64,000 bases of DNA from Argopecten irradians (taxonomy: Eukaryota; Mollusca; Bivalvia; Pectinida; Pectinidae), in the NCBI RefSeq assembly GCF_041381155.1, contig NC_091138.1:33101604-33165603 (forward strand), given 5' to 3'. Under the pieces are notes generated by a model. That model did not search any database and was not told the origin of the DNA. It was given only the letters and a program-made list of their open reading frames with translations. Both the position numbers and the translations under genes were made by a program. Of the stretch, positions 1 to 13,700 are shown one piece after another (position 1 is the stretch's first letter; each line of letters begins with the position of its first letter).

Positions 1-1261
1 GTCATAAAGCTCATATTCACATTTGCTGATGGATAAGCTTAAGCAATCAAAGAGATTAGTGGTTAATAATCCAAGTTTTCATCTTTACTATACATAAAAA
101 TAATATATATATATAAGTTTTGTAGCCAAACCAGACACATTTTAAATGACCTTCACTATTAGTAGGATACTAAGCATAGCCAATCAACCGATCCTGAACT
201 GATAAGATGTAAGGCTATGCCTAGTCCCTTTCAATTTGATAACTGAACTAAAATCTCATTTAAATAAGAGACAAGACAACATAAAAATAATGGTTTAACA
301 GTTCTGTTTATTGAGGATTGAATATCAAATAATGAGGATATATACAAATGTAAGTGTTAGAATATCAAACAATGTATACAACATGAGATGTCGTCTTTTG
401 CTTTATTGCATGTACATATCCCTGTATATAAAAAAACATGGAAAAAATAGGTAGTAATAATACACATGTAAATACAATACATCTGTAACTGTTTTAGTGT
501 TTACCTAAATACAAGAATGTATCAAGAATTCAATATTTCCACTTCTCCAACAAATCTACAAGCTTTTCCATAAATGTTTTAACCATGAAATGCATTTCTA
601 TATTAGAATGTTAATGTTTCTTTTACACAAGTATATGAATCACCCTGAATATAATTAAGGTTTTAGAAGGTGAGAGAAAAAACATGAAATTATAACCTAA
701 AGAAAACATTAAGAAATCTTCTACAGGCTTCGTGTATTATGGTAATGGTGATAATATGTAAGGAATGTTTAGTATGGCTGTTGAAGCCTTCACAGAAACA
801 AATATCACAGAGTTAGCACTTTTCACTTCAATTTAATTCACATACTAGGGTAAATACTACGTAAATGACCATTATAAACATCTGATGCACCTTAAAATCA
901 TTTTACCAACTTAAGTTAACTAAACGTAGAATTCTGCATTGCTAATATGGTTTCATGACCATTGCATTGTGGCCAGATATCCCTACCAATATATTTATGA
1001 AACATTACTGTTATTTAATTAGATACCGTATTTGACACAATAATTTTTCGGGCCGTAAGTACCTGAATTGAATTAAATGCGGACCTGAATCAATACCTCT
1101 TAAATATCTTTCTTTTGTAAAGTGTTATGAAGCGTAATATGTTTATCTTGTGAAATAATTTTATATCAAGTCTAAATACAGTCCAATTGATTATGTCCTA
1201 TTGGTGCCTATTGGGTTTAATGAATTTAATTTACAACAATTCACAACAATTAAGTAAATAA
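1..1261. other. AT-rich noncoding stretch, no gene seen
   Basis: No open frame with recognisable protein similarity and no clear structured RNA is seen. The stretch lies downstream of the minus-strand Ig/FN3/DB gene and could hold part of a long 3' untranslated region or plain intergenic DNA. The sequence alone does not decide this. Confidence 0.5.
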
Positions 1262-1740
1262 CAACCGTTCTGACAACCTGTAACCAGCAAGGTGGCCCAA
1301 AGTTTCTGACAACCTGTAACCAGCAAGGTGGCCCTAAGTTTCTGACAACCTGTAACCAGCAAGGTGGCCCTAAGTTTCTGACAACCTGTAACCAGCAAGG
1401 TGGCCCTAAGTTTCTGACAACCTGTAACCAGCAAGGTGGCCCTAAGTTTCTGACAACCTGTAACCAGCAAGTAGGCCCTAAGTTTCTGACAACCTGTAAC
1501 CAGCAAGGTGGCCCTAAGTTTCTGACAACCTGTAACCAGCAAGGTGGCCCTAAGTTTCTGACAACCTAACCTGTAACCAGCAAGTAGGCCCTAAGTTTCT
1601 GACAACCTGTAACCAGCAAGGTGGCCCTAAGTTTCTGACAACCTGTAACCAGCAAGTAGGCCCTAAGTTTCTGACAACCTGTAACCAGCAAGCAGTCCCT
1701 AAGTTTCTGACAACCTGTAGCCTGCAGGCAGGCCCTAAAT
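1262..1740. repeat. 36-bp minisatellite, about 13 units
   Basis: A head-to-tail array whose unit contains TTTCTGACAACCTGTAACC followed by AGCAAGGTGGCCC. Most units are 36 bp, and a shorter variant reads AGCAAGTAGGCCC. Because 36 is a multiple of three, the minus strand stays open across several units as a 12-residue repeat. That is periodicity, not a gene. On the minus strand each unit carries TTACAG followed by GT. Confidence 0.9.
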
Positions 1741-1920
1741 AATATAAATTTATAATTGTGTAACTATACCATGTACACATGTACTTAAAAAAACAACAAT
1801 TTTTTGCTTGCTGATATTTGATAAGTTGAACAACTAACATTCAGTACTGAAAACATTGCTTTTTAATATCAATTTTAGGGCAAATTGATGAATGAATGTT
1901 TGTCACATAAAACACAGTCA

Positions 1921-2013
1921 TCTGCATCTGGTTTTGGAAAAATAAAATATATCCTACACCTACTACATATAGTAGGAATAGGATAATTTATTTTTCCAAA
2001 ACCAGATGCAGAC
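1921..2013. repeat. Foldback inverted repeat, about 93 bp
   Basis: Two arms of about 25 bp, TCTGCATCTGGTTTTGG... and its reverse complement, are essentially perfect. They surround a short centre that is itself partly self-complementary (ATCCTAC/GTAGGAATAGGA). It could be a small foldback element or a transcript hairpin. No coding content. Confidence 0.8.
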
Positions 2014-5000
2014 GCCTGTGCATGAAAGTATTAATGTTTGATAAGCAACCAGACACACTAAATAATAAACTAGATATATCTATGTTGATCCACTTACCAA
2101 CAGCTAATTATATCTATGTACAATTGTATGTAGTGTATAGTGTAAGGTATGCGCTTATTATCTGGCGATATTTAATGTGTATCAAAAATAACTTTGTATA
2201 AAAATAAAGACCTAAAACATTCAAATTATACTGATATAAATCAAATATTGAAACTATTTCAAAATAAGTTCTGATCTATCGGAGTTACTTCCCTTTGTTC
2301 CACTACATCATTAACTGATTTGCTTCTCAGAGACCTCCCTTGCACAAGCTACACTTAAGCTGGCCATTTTCGTTTATTCGGAACAACCGGTTCGACCGTT
2401 GGTTCCTGGTGGACCTGCAGTCTTTGATACAGGCCTGTGAGGACTTTGTCAAGGCTCGCCTCAAAACAATATAAAATCACCAGGTCCGTCTTTAATTAAT
2501 AAACGAACAATTAAGTCCAACTAGTCAAACAGTATAATCGATAACGGCCCTGTTTTCCTTTATACGGTTTGATTGATTTGACCTAGTCGTTCATTTTTTA
2601 ATTGATGACAGACTGGTTGATTCTATATTGTTTACAGACAAGCTATGACAAAGCCATCATTACCTGCTGGTTCATCAGGATTTATATAACTTGAAATAAT
2701 TACAGTCCAACTGTATATTAGAACGAAAATAGCCCTGGTGAGTGAGGTATAGTCTAGCAGAGAGTAGGTAACTAAGGGAAAAAACCAGTCGAACAACTCT
2801 GATCAATCAGAATAAAGTTTTACCAACCAATAGTAAAACCTCCATGATGTATGGATCTTTATCTGCCCCTTTTGTTTTCCAATTACAAAATTGTGTGAGA
2901 CTTAGCTTTTTAACATAAGGAAAGCTTGAGAAATTGCAATACTTTTAGTCTTTTAAAGTACCTGATGGTTCTTGCATCGTCAGAGATCCATGGTTGATTG
3001 CACTATACTATGCTAGGTGCAGCACAGTGTGAAGTGTAATTAACTCTGGGTCCCCGACGATGTGTTGGTGATCCTCTGACAAAATGGAACACTGCATGAT
3101 GACTGACAACAGCAGTAACAGAACTTACAAAAGAAACTGAAACATAAAAAGTTAATGTGTGACATAAATTATATGTACATGACCCCCATCTCAATACATG
3201 TACATTATGTATGTACATGTATATGAAAGCATGGTGGGCCAGGATAGGACAGACTATTGTAAGTGATCGTAACCCCTGGAATATCAAGGTTGCAGTCTAC
3301 AATAATGTGGATACAAAAAGAATAAAAACATATATCAATATTAATTGAAGAAATTCCACTCCTCATGACTTGTAATACTTAATTATTATCAGAAAGATTA
3401 ATGTCCTCTACACATAGGTATAAATATTATGAAAAAAAAAACAATGTCTTTCAAGAGATTCAAATCCTCATTTTTTCACAGTACAAGAATTTACAAAACA
3501 TTCCCTTCTGTAAATCTTGTACATATGTCACATATTTATCTATTACAAGATTAATATTTCAGTGAAACCTTTTAGGTAATTCAATGTCGGCGGGACCTGA
3601 TGTTATGTTTGAACTTTGATTTTTAATTTTTTCAGAAGCAGACATTGTTAACTGTTCAATCCGAACTATATATAATGTCAGACAAAGCTAATAAACAGGT
3701 AAACAAAACAGGTGTAACAGATCACATACAGTAATCAAACAGGTAAAAATAATCTCAATTTCCGATGCAAATTGACATATAAATAACAATTAAAATTTCA
3801 TGCTCCAGATCTATGATTTACTGATATATGTCTTATTGTTTCATGAATTTTCTTGACCAGGTCGATGTCATGCGAAAATCACAAAAATATGCTTCCAAAC
3901 CCCAGATTGAGTACATGATAATATAGTAATAAGAACTCTATATCTACCCTGGAAATTACACATTGTTATGAACACTGTAGAATATATATGTATTACATAC
4001 TATTATCAATAACAAACTGTAAAATGTCATGTATAATGTACATGTAAAGTGTATAATTAATTATTAATTAAGACATTGAGGATATTTTTCAATTCACAAC
4101 TTCTTGAAATTGTCCGACTGGTTCATACATGTACAAGAAAACTTTCAAAAACCAATGGTATAAATCCGAGCTCTTTGCTTGCTTCAAAATATTTCATGTC
4201 ATATTTCCAGTCAAAGAAGTCAATTCGAACAAAGACAATTTATGTTATTAATTCATGTTATATTATATATAAATTAAGTAGAAAACCTAGCTTCACAGTT
4301 ATAGGAAATAATTTAATGTAGAGAAACAATTTCAGGTCATATGTTCAAATCATGATTAAATTTTCACTTCTTAATTCCCCGATAAAAATCATGCTTTGTA
4401 TATCAAATTCATATACAATGAATAATTGATTTAGGCATTGTGTTGTCAGAAGTCAAATGTTTTTGAAACAGAAAAGCATCATCTAAAACATAAACTTGTT
4501 TAAATTATTTCTTTTGTATCTTCAATATACTACAAAGTAACCGAAAATAAACAACAACAGAAAAAAATAAATTTGTTCATACTGTACATACAGAAACCAC
4601 TTTACAAAGGCTTGTTATTATATTTGTACATACAGAAAATATTTAAACAACTGCATTTATTTGTATATGAAAGACAAGAGCAAACAATAATTACGGTCCC
4701 AAATTAGTTATTCTGATAACAAAACTGCATGTACATTTACTACAGAAATCATGGTCCCTAACCAATAAGCTGTAGGTACGGAAATCTACTGGAACATATA
4801 CATTCACAAGATATCATGGTCCCCTAATTACAACAAATCTGCTGGAAAATCCACAAAAGTTTTACTGCATACTTGTAAAGAATACCAATAACAAAAATTC
4901 AACATAATATTTCACTGCACCACTTTATACCAGCACTTTCACAACACCCCATCTGTATGCTTCTTTAATTTTGCAGGGAGAAAATTTTGCGATTGGTTTC

Positions 5001-6445
5001 TTGCGATCAATTTCTAATGGAATTTAGCTTTACAGATATCTTATAATGACTTATCATTTTCTTCCATTTTATTCACGGATATTTAAATTCGCAAAAATTA
5101 ACTTGACCATGAACATTAATAAGTGAAAAATTAATCCCTCGTGAACACTGAACAAAAGCAATTGTTCAGTAAATAAGTCTTTTTTTTAAAAACAATTATC
5201 ACAAATACAAGCACTTAATATACATGATTAATAACAACCCATAATATCCTTCCTCATTGTTGTATAATAGTATTAAGAGCTTTGTGATTACCCAAGTCAT
5301 AAGAACTTGTTAGGTATAGATTGACACTAACCCCCATACACAACTTATTTCATGGTGGTGGCAAAGCAAATGCACTTGAATCGGTTCTTGATCTCATTTA
5401 ATATCAATGTATTGCTATTAAGCTTCAAAACAAAGTTCATGCAAGAATAAACACCAAATTCAGTTATTAATCAGACAACAGAAGTGATAATAATAAAAGT
5501 ACAAAGATACTGAATATCGGTATGTAACTACATTCATCAGTAACCAAAAAACGTCCAACGATCTCTACTTACAACATTGCATTAGAATGAGATTCCATAT
5601 AAAGTTAGTATATTTAGAGTTAGTAGTCTTTCTTGACTTAAGTTTAAAAACAATTGAAAAGTAAAACTTAAACCAAGTGAATTGAAAAAAACCCAACATA
5701 AACTAGAAAAGTATATATTACAGTAGCATCTAAATATAAATAGAATAAAACTGATAAGTATATCCCTGATTTCCCACAGAATGTATTTTAAGACTAGTGC
5801 CAGAGAACTGAAAATAAATCAAACTTCTTAATGCCCTTGTTCTGTTTGCATCTCTCCATCCCAAATCTTCTGCAAAACTGAGTTTCCTGCAACACTTTAT
5901 TTTATGTGAGTTATCATCTCTAACGTCTGTCTAAATGTAACAACTACTTCCAGTACAGAATCGGGAAAGAATACAAATTATGGAAAGAATTAAGTTATTT
6001 CCCCTGTTTCATCAGGAAATCTAAAAGTTGTCTTCCCTGTTTTAAAGGTTATGCCCTCTGAGCTGTCTTGTTACCCCTGAGATTATACTTCATACCATAT
6101 TCATGACAAGGTCGATCCTTCCCCCTAATATTGACAATTTCCTTTTTCAAGAGTTGTGCCCTAGATTACCCGGAATTTATTCTCTTTTTTTTTAATTCAA
6201 AAGTTATATCCCCTGATTCCAATACTTTTATTGCACCGACACTTGAGTTCAGAATCTGCGTCCTCATGATTTCCTGAAAAAAATTGCTCCCTTAATTTTT
6301 CCAATTAAAAAGTTGTGTCCATTGGTTCCCCTGAGATTGCGCCCTCTCCTGTGTACCCTTGTTTTAAAAGGATTGTTTCCCTTTCCAGTGTCCAGATACT
6401 TCCATAATAAAGTCCTGTTTTTTGCTCAGGGTTTGAATGGTGGTT
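2014..6445. other. Noncoding 3' flank / possible 3' UTR of the Ig-FN3-DB gene
   Basis: No protein gene is supported. The stretch lies immediately downstream of the minus-strand stop codon at 6446-6448, so its upper part is probably 3' untranslated sequence. A 45-bp piece at 3257-3300 matches one arm of the inverted-repeat element at 48185-48517. Nothing else structured was recognised. Confidence 0.5.
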
Positions 6446-7722
6446 TTAGTGGTTCATAGTTAGTCCTACTTGGTCCACATTTAGGGTGGCGGCTGTGCTG
6501 TACGGGTCTATATCCATGTCTTCTTTCAGGGGACAGTAGTCAAAGTTTGTCTGCTCTCCAGCATCCGGACTATGCTCAGGTAATCCAGATATCTATGATT
6601 AAAGAAAAAAAATTATCATTAAGTTATGCATCGACCCAAAATAATTGAGGCCAACAAATCATTTTCTTGACTATTATTTATCATAGAACATCATTAATCC
6701 CTATAATTAATTAATAATGTATGTTTATGTGGTTAAGAACTTAGCTCCATTTGTACGCTGGAATGAAGGAAGGTATTCCATCCAAAATATCCAAAATATG
6801 GTTAACATCAAGGTTTGTCAACCGTGTCAGTGCCTGGGATAGCCTATCCCTGTTTAATAAAACTCATCTCTGTTTGATAACTGATACTAGAACTGTCGTC
6901 TAGCATGTCAACTTATACTCACTCCCTCACCCCTACAAACATGCTAATGATTTCAGATTTACCTGTTTCAAATATAAATTACGCAGATATTCACTGTGTA
7001 AGGATTTCTACAACTAAGTTTCATTGAAATCTCTGCAGTAATTTGGTTTACAAAGGGGCTTTACTCTTAAAATAGTGCAGGTATTTTGTTTCCATAAGGA
7101 TTATTGCACCAAGTTTCTTTGAAATCCTTCAAGTAGTTTAGAAGGAGTAGTCCGTCAATTGTTGTTTCTACAGACAGACGGACAACCTGAATCCAATAAC
7201 CCCCTTCCCTAACTTCTTAGCAGGAGACATAATAACCCACCTTAGCCTAACATAACTAGTGTGTGATGAATTAATTAGCACTACACACCTGAACTTGTCC
7301 ATTGCTCCCTGGCACACCATATTGTGGGTTCTCAAAAGCTACGGAGTCTGGTCGAGAAAATCTTTTCAGCATTCCACGTTTCCTGCAACAATTTGTTTTG
7401 GTTAATTCATTTATTTAAGTAAACGCTAAATAAAAGCAATTAAGTAATGCATAGAATCTTATTTTTCTTAACTCTTAAAAAATAAGCAGACAACCTCTTG
7501 TTCTCACCTGTTCTCACCTGACATATTGTAACACATCAGACAACCTATTGTTCTCACCTGTTCTCACCCGACATATTGTAATACATCAGACAAACTATTG
7601 TTCTCACCTGATGAATATGAAGCCGATGACCGCTGCGGCAACCAACACTAGGATCAGTATGACCACACCAACGATTGCGCCAACATTGGCTCCTTGTGTG
7701 GCAAGACTTCTGCTCTTGACCG
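6446..7722 (-). CDS. Exons 34-36: transmembrane helix and cytoplasmic tail
   Basis: Exon 34 (7722-7608) encodes a single helix of about 25 Val/Ile/Leu/Ala residues, starting VGAIVGVVI and ending GFIFI, followed by the stop-transfer RKRGMLKR spanning into exon 35 (7382-7289). The tail is about 80 residues and contains an FENPQY (NPxY-type) motif and a Tyr/Asp-rich stretch ([15 protein letters not shown]). The stop codon is at 6448-6446. No kinase or phosphatase domain is present, so signalling would have to go through adaptors. Confidence 0.85.
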
Positions 7723-10700
7723 CTTAATATAAAAAAATCAACAAATTAAACATCACTTTTTATTCATGTAACAAATTGCCAAGTATTATGTAGACAATAG
7801 AATAGTATTTAGCAGCTAATTGCTTTAACAGAAAGACGATGTTAAATTTTAGTGGCTATAATTTTTCGCAATCTAACTTTAAATGTACCAATGATTAAAA
7901 CATTTCTCAATATCAAATTTTTGTGATTAAAGCAATGTCCTGAAAAATCAGGCAAACTGTGCTAGTTGGTTACAACTCTTACAAGTCACTTTTTACTCAG
8001 GTATTATAACCTTCAAATATGCAAATAAATCAAAATACTTAGCTCTTTAAATTATTACTGAAGTAAATATACCGTTTTGAGTTTTAAGTTGAATAGTTGT
8101 AGAGTTGCTTCCCTTTCCGTATGCACTGTTAGCAGCCACTTTGATAGTGTACAAGCTACCGTAGTTCAGATCAGTCAGTATCAGTCTGTTTTCAGTTGTT
8201 GTTTGCTGGAATTGAAAAAATAAAATGTTTGATATTTATCTCATAATGTCATTTTCAAAGTCAATATTGTTTCTGAATCCACATGACAAAGACAATAGAC
8301 ACATTTGTCCATAACCCCAAACAATATATTATCTGTAATTACATGACAATTTATTTGCACATTACAGAGTTATCTGCCCTTACACATAAGTAGCTATTAT
8401 TACATCATGATGTTGTCACATTTTTCACAGAAAACATTCTATTTTTCACTCATAAGGCCATAGTTGTTTTTTTTCTGTTTTGCGTCCATATGCTGATAGG
8501 TTTTGCATCCCATGAGAAAAACATACAAACCACTTTTTTTAGGAACTGAGGAATAAAAGATGCATGCAACAGAATAAGTATTGATTCCTACATTTCTACA
8601 TATGTAAAATCTAACAAAACTCTTCAGAAAATCAAAATGACACAAAACAAAAATTAACACAACTGTGGCCTAAATTAAAGATGTCAGAGTTGATACCTAC
8701 CTTTAGTGTCAGAGTTGATACCTCTCTTTAGATAAAGGTAATATGCAAATGAAGACATAATAGGATAGATTTAAGATAAACCCTTATCTATTAAAAAAGT
8801 TTTGATGTCACCTACCATATAAGAAGTTCCGTCACTGCTGAAGTAAACTGTATAGCCCTGTACCGAACCTTTCTGGGGAGGCATCCATGTTAACATGATA
8901 TCATTGTAGTCTTTCAAAGTTCCTTTAAGATCAAGTGGTTCTGATGGTGGAATACCTTAAATGGTCGATAAAATTGCTTGATTCACATATTTGTTTTACA
9001 TATTTGTTAAAGATTTTAAAGATAAAAGATATCATAATGAGAAAATGCTGTTAGCCAATCAAACTACCAGTCTCAAGTAACTTGTAACAAACGTTAATTG
9101 TAAGATAGTTAATTATTATGATATGTATTGCATATTTGATGTACCGTAATTTGTTGTTTTAATATCGTTTTTTGCAAAACAAGTAAATTATATATTCAAA
9201 CAAAGGATTAGCATTGCCACATGGGACAATATATTTTGATAATTTGATATTTCAAATTTGCTGAATTTGAATAAATAAAATTAATGTAACAATTCAAAGG
9301 AATGAAGACATTTGGATTTGTATTATATTTCAGTTCAAATTACACAATATTTTGAGATATCTGAGTTTAAGTTGGTCCCAAAGTACCTACCTCTGACAGT
9401 GAGATTCCTGGCATACCCAGGCAAACTCTGACCGGCCTTGTTCTTAGCAATCACCCAGAAGCTGTAGGTCGTGACCTCGGGGTAATTCAGGGTCCAAGTG
9501 TGTGTTGTGTTAGACTGCAGGGAAAGAGACAAAACATATTAATGTTAATGAAATTCATAGATAAATATAAACAAGACAATTCTGTGAATTCCCAATTAGA
9601 TGTTAAACAATAACAGATGTCACAGTGACCTTTAATTTTGTAAAATCATTCCAAATCTATTTAAGATAACTGCACTTAACAATTTCCCCAATTTTTGGAG
9701 ATTTCTCTACCACATCCTCAACAGACCCTTTGGTTAAACAACCAAGAACATTGGCCCTTTAGTCAAGTAATTTCTCTATCACACCCTTGAAACCTCAATT
9801 TTGAGATTTCACTGTTCCACTCTTGGGAGGTCTCGGAATTATCATATTGCTGATAATTTCCAAGGAGATGAAATATTCAAGATTTTGTGGGACATTGGGA
9901 TGGTGGAGAAAATTTCATCCAAGGAATAATAAGTAATGAGCATTTCCACAGCCATATCGTTAAGTTTTGATTTTGCTGAAATTTCAGTGCTTTATGTACT
10001 AGGTCTTCATCCCGAATTTGTCTCCGTTAACATAACCAGCTATACAGCGATTTAATAAGCCCTTACACATTTCATATACTTACCACGGATTCGTGTTTGA
10101 CCATATTGTTGTTGTTATTGCTGTACCAGATCTGATATACATCAATGGTGTTAACGTCAGCAGGCTGATCCCAGTTGACCTCAATAACATGGCCCTTAAG
10201 TAGTGCTATCACGTTCAATGGTTGGGACGGTATCTTTTCTGTGGACGATGAAAAAGAGAAAAAAAATAGCATAGGATCTTTATAATCTTAATGCTTTCTA
10301 TGTGCAACTTTGGTTAATTAAGAAAAAAACATTCAGTATACTGTAAACCAACCAATGTATAGTGCTTGAAATTCGCAGGGTGCATATTTTGAACCTTCAT
10401 CAACAGAACATATTCGCATGGTTTAAATTTCGCGATAATACAGTGATTCCTTTATTTGCAATATTAGCACTTAACAGTAGTTAAATTCAAAATATTTTGC
10501 TGGCGTTTTGAATTCTTAGATTTTAGGAAAATAGAGTATACATAGAATAAACCTCCCCTTGCAAAAACCCATTATACACTAATTGAAGCATAGCGTTAAG
10601 ATTAAAATTTCTTACCTAATCCTTCTTCAATACAGTTCAAGATAGGGTTGACTTGATCGACACATTCGTAGATTCTGGGATCATCTATGTCAGGAACCAC

Positions 10701-13700
10701 ATTACCACAGAAGTCCTGACAGAACGGTGACACACCGTTATCTTTACAACACTTTGTATGGTCCTTACCATCTGAAAGACAAGTTTTCCATTACCCCTTT
10801 TTTGTAATCATTCATTTTTTTTTTTTTTTCAATAACAAAATTGAAATCATCAATCAATTTTTTTTTTTGTTAACTACAGTAATCGCCATGATCACCATCA
10901 TCATCAAACTCATTATCTTCATCATCATTGTCAACGATCCCATATCCAACAAGGACATAGTCATTCAGATCCCCCGCCAATGGAGATATCAAAGCTGAAG
11001 TAAGTTTGATTGTGGAGACTTATGTGTATGAAAAAAAAAAAAACAGGAAAAAGGAAGTTGAGCTAAAGAAAGATGGAGTATAGTTCAAGTAGAGCGGGGC
11101 TGCAATTGTTGAATCAGATATACAGCCTTGACATTTATATTAGACTATATACACAAAGATGGGTGGAGTTTTGCAAAGTAACATTTACCATTTACCATGA
11201 TATTTTCAGCAATGTTTCCATGGTAACGGAAAAAGTGCAAAAAATGAAAACCTAAAAATAGCAAAAGGTACTACTAGACCATAAAAAGAATGTGTCTATG
11301 AAGTTTATTGGAAATATCTCTGCTGGTTTTAGAGTTATGCTCCGGAAATGAACCTGCTACAAAAATATGATATTTTCAGCAATGTTTCTATGGTTACTGA
11401 AAAAAGTACAAAACGTGATAACCTTAAAATAGCAAAAGGCACTACTAGACCATAAGACTAATGTACCTATGGAGTTCCGTGCATATATCTCAACCGGTTT
11501 TCCAGTTATGCTGCGGAAACGAACCTGGTACAAAAATATGATATTTTCAGCAATGTTTCCATGGTTACAGAAAAAAGTACAAAAAGTGAAAACCTTAAAA
11601 TAGCAAAAGGCACTACTAGACCATAAGACCAATGTGTCTAAGAAGTTTCGTGGAAATATCTCTTCTGGTTTTAGAGTTATGCTCCGGAAACGAACCTCGT
11701 ACAAAAATATGATATTTTCAGCAATGTTTCCATGGTTACGGAAAAAATGCTAAAAATGAAAACCTAAAAATGGCAAAAGGCACTACTAGACCATAAGACC
11801 AATGTGTGTATGAAGTTTTGTGGAAATATCTCTACTGGTTTTAGAGTTATGCTCCGGAAACCATTCGTACGGACGGAAGGACAGACGGACGGACGGACGG
11901 ACGGAACCCATTTGTATATCCCCCGCCAACTTCGTTGGGCGGGGGATAATAACAACATCACCTTTGGTAAGCGTATAGCTCAGAGTCAAACTTCAAGACC
12001 ATTTGCTACCTGGTGACCGTTCCATCACTACCACAGTATCATATTATCAGACCACTATCTAGTGTACTGTATCCTTCCTAGACACCCTAAGGTGTCACCA
12101 GCATAGTGTGTTCACCCTCACGACCTCTGTACATCCTAATGACCTTCAAGGCCAATTAGGTACTAAAAGTCACATGAGTTTACTGAAGAAGCTGGGAGCA
12201 CTTACCTGAAGCACATGTGACATAGTCCTAAAAGAGAGCCACACACAATACATACTTTACTGGGTTCTGTACGACTAGTGGGGAACACTTACCTGTGGCA
12301 CATGTGACATAGTCCTCAAAGAAATTCACACAGGATGCATACTTGACTGGGTTCTGTACGACTAGTGACAAGTCTACCCTGTAGGTACACAGATCCATAC
12401 AAACTCCTGTCACATTCCTCTGTGAACAGCAAACTGTAACAAAAACAATGTTTAAATTCCTGTCACATTCCTCTGTGTACAGCAAACTGTAAACAAAAAC
12501 AATGTTTAAACTCCTGTCACATTCCTCTGTGTACAGCAAACTGTAAACAAAAACAATGTTTAAACTCCTGTCACATTCCTCTGTGTACAGCAAACTGTAA
12601 CAAAACAATGTTTAAATTCCTGTCACATTCCTCTGTGTACAACAAACTGTAACAAAAACAATGTTTAAATTCCTGTCACATTCCTCTGTGTACAACAAAC
12701 TGTAACAAAAACAACCTGTCACATTCCTCTGTGTACAACAAACTGTAACAAAAACAATGTTTAAACTCCTGTCACATTCCTCTGTGTACAGCAAACTGTA
12801 ACAAAAACAATGTTTAAATTCCTGTCACATTCCTCTGTGTACAGCAAACTGTAACAAAAACAATGTTTAAACTCCTGTCACATTCCTCTGTGTACAGCAA
12901 ACTGTAACAAAAACAATGTTTAAATTCCTGTCACATTCCTCTGTGTACAGCAAACTGTAAAAAAAAAACAACCTGTCACATTCCTCTGTGTACAACAAAC
13001 TGTAACAAAAACAATGTTTAAACTCCTGTCACATTCCTCTGTGTACAGCAAACTGTAACAAAAACAATGTTTAAATTCCTGTCACATTCCTCTGTGTACA
13101 GCAAACTGTAAACAAAAACAATGTTTAAACTCCTGTCACATTCCTCTGTGTACAGCAAACTGTAACAAAACAATGTTTAAATTCCTGTCACATTCCTCTG
13201 TGTACAACAAACTGTAACAAAAACAATGTTTAAATTCCTGTCACATTCCTCTGTGTACAGCAAACTGTAAACAAAAACAATGTTTAAACTCCTGTCACAT
13301 TCCTCTGTGTACAGCAAACTGTAACAAAACAATGTTTAAATTCCTGTCACATTCCTCTGTGTACAGCAAACTGTAAACAAAAACAACCTGTCACATTCCT
13401 CTGTGTACAACAAACTGTAACAAAAACAATGTTTAAAACTCCTGTCACATTCCTCTGTGTACAGCAAACTGTAACAAAAACAAAAATCCTGTCACATTCC
13501 TCTGTGTACAGCAAACTGTAACAAAAACAATGTTTAAATCCTGTCACATTCCTCTGTGTACAGCAAACTGTAAACAAAAACAATGTTTAAACTCCTGTCA
13601 CATTCCTCTGTGTACAGCAAACTGTAACAAAACAATGTTTAAATTCCTGTCACATTCCTCTGTGTACAACAAACTGTAACAAAAACAATGTTTAAATTCC

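Noticed and set aside
1231-1840. 103- and 96-codon minus-strand frames
   Set aside because: They are translations of the 36-bp minisatellite.
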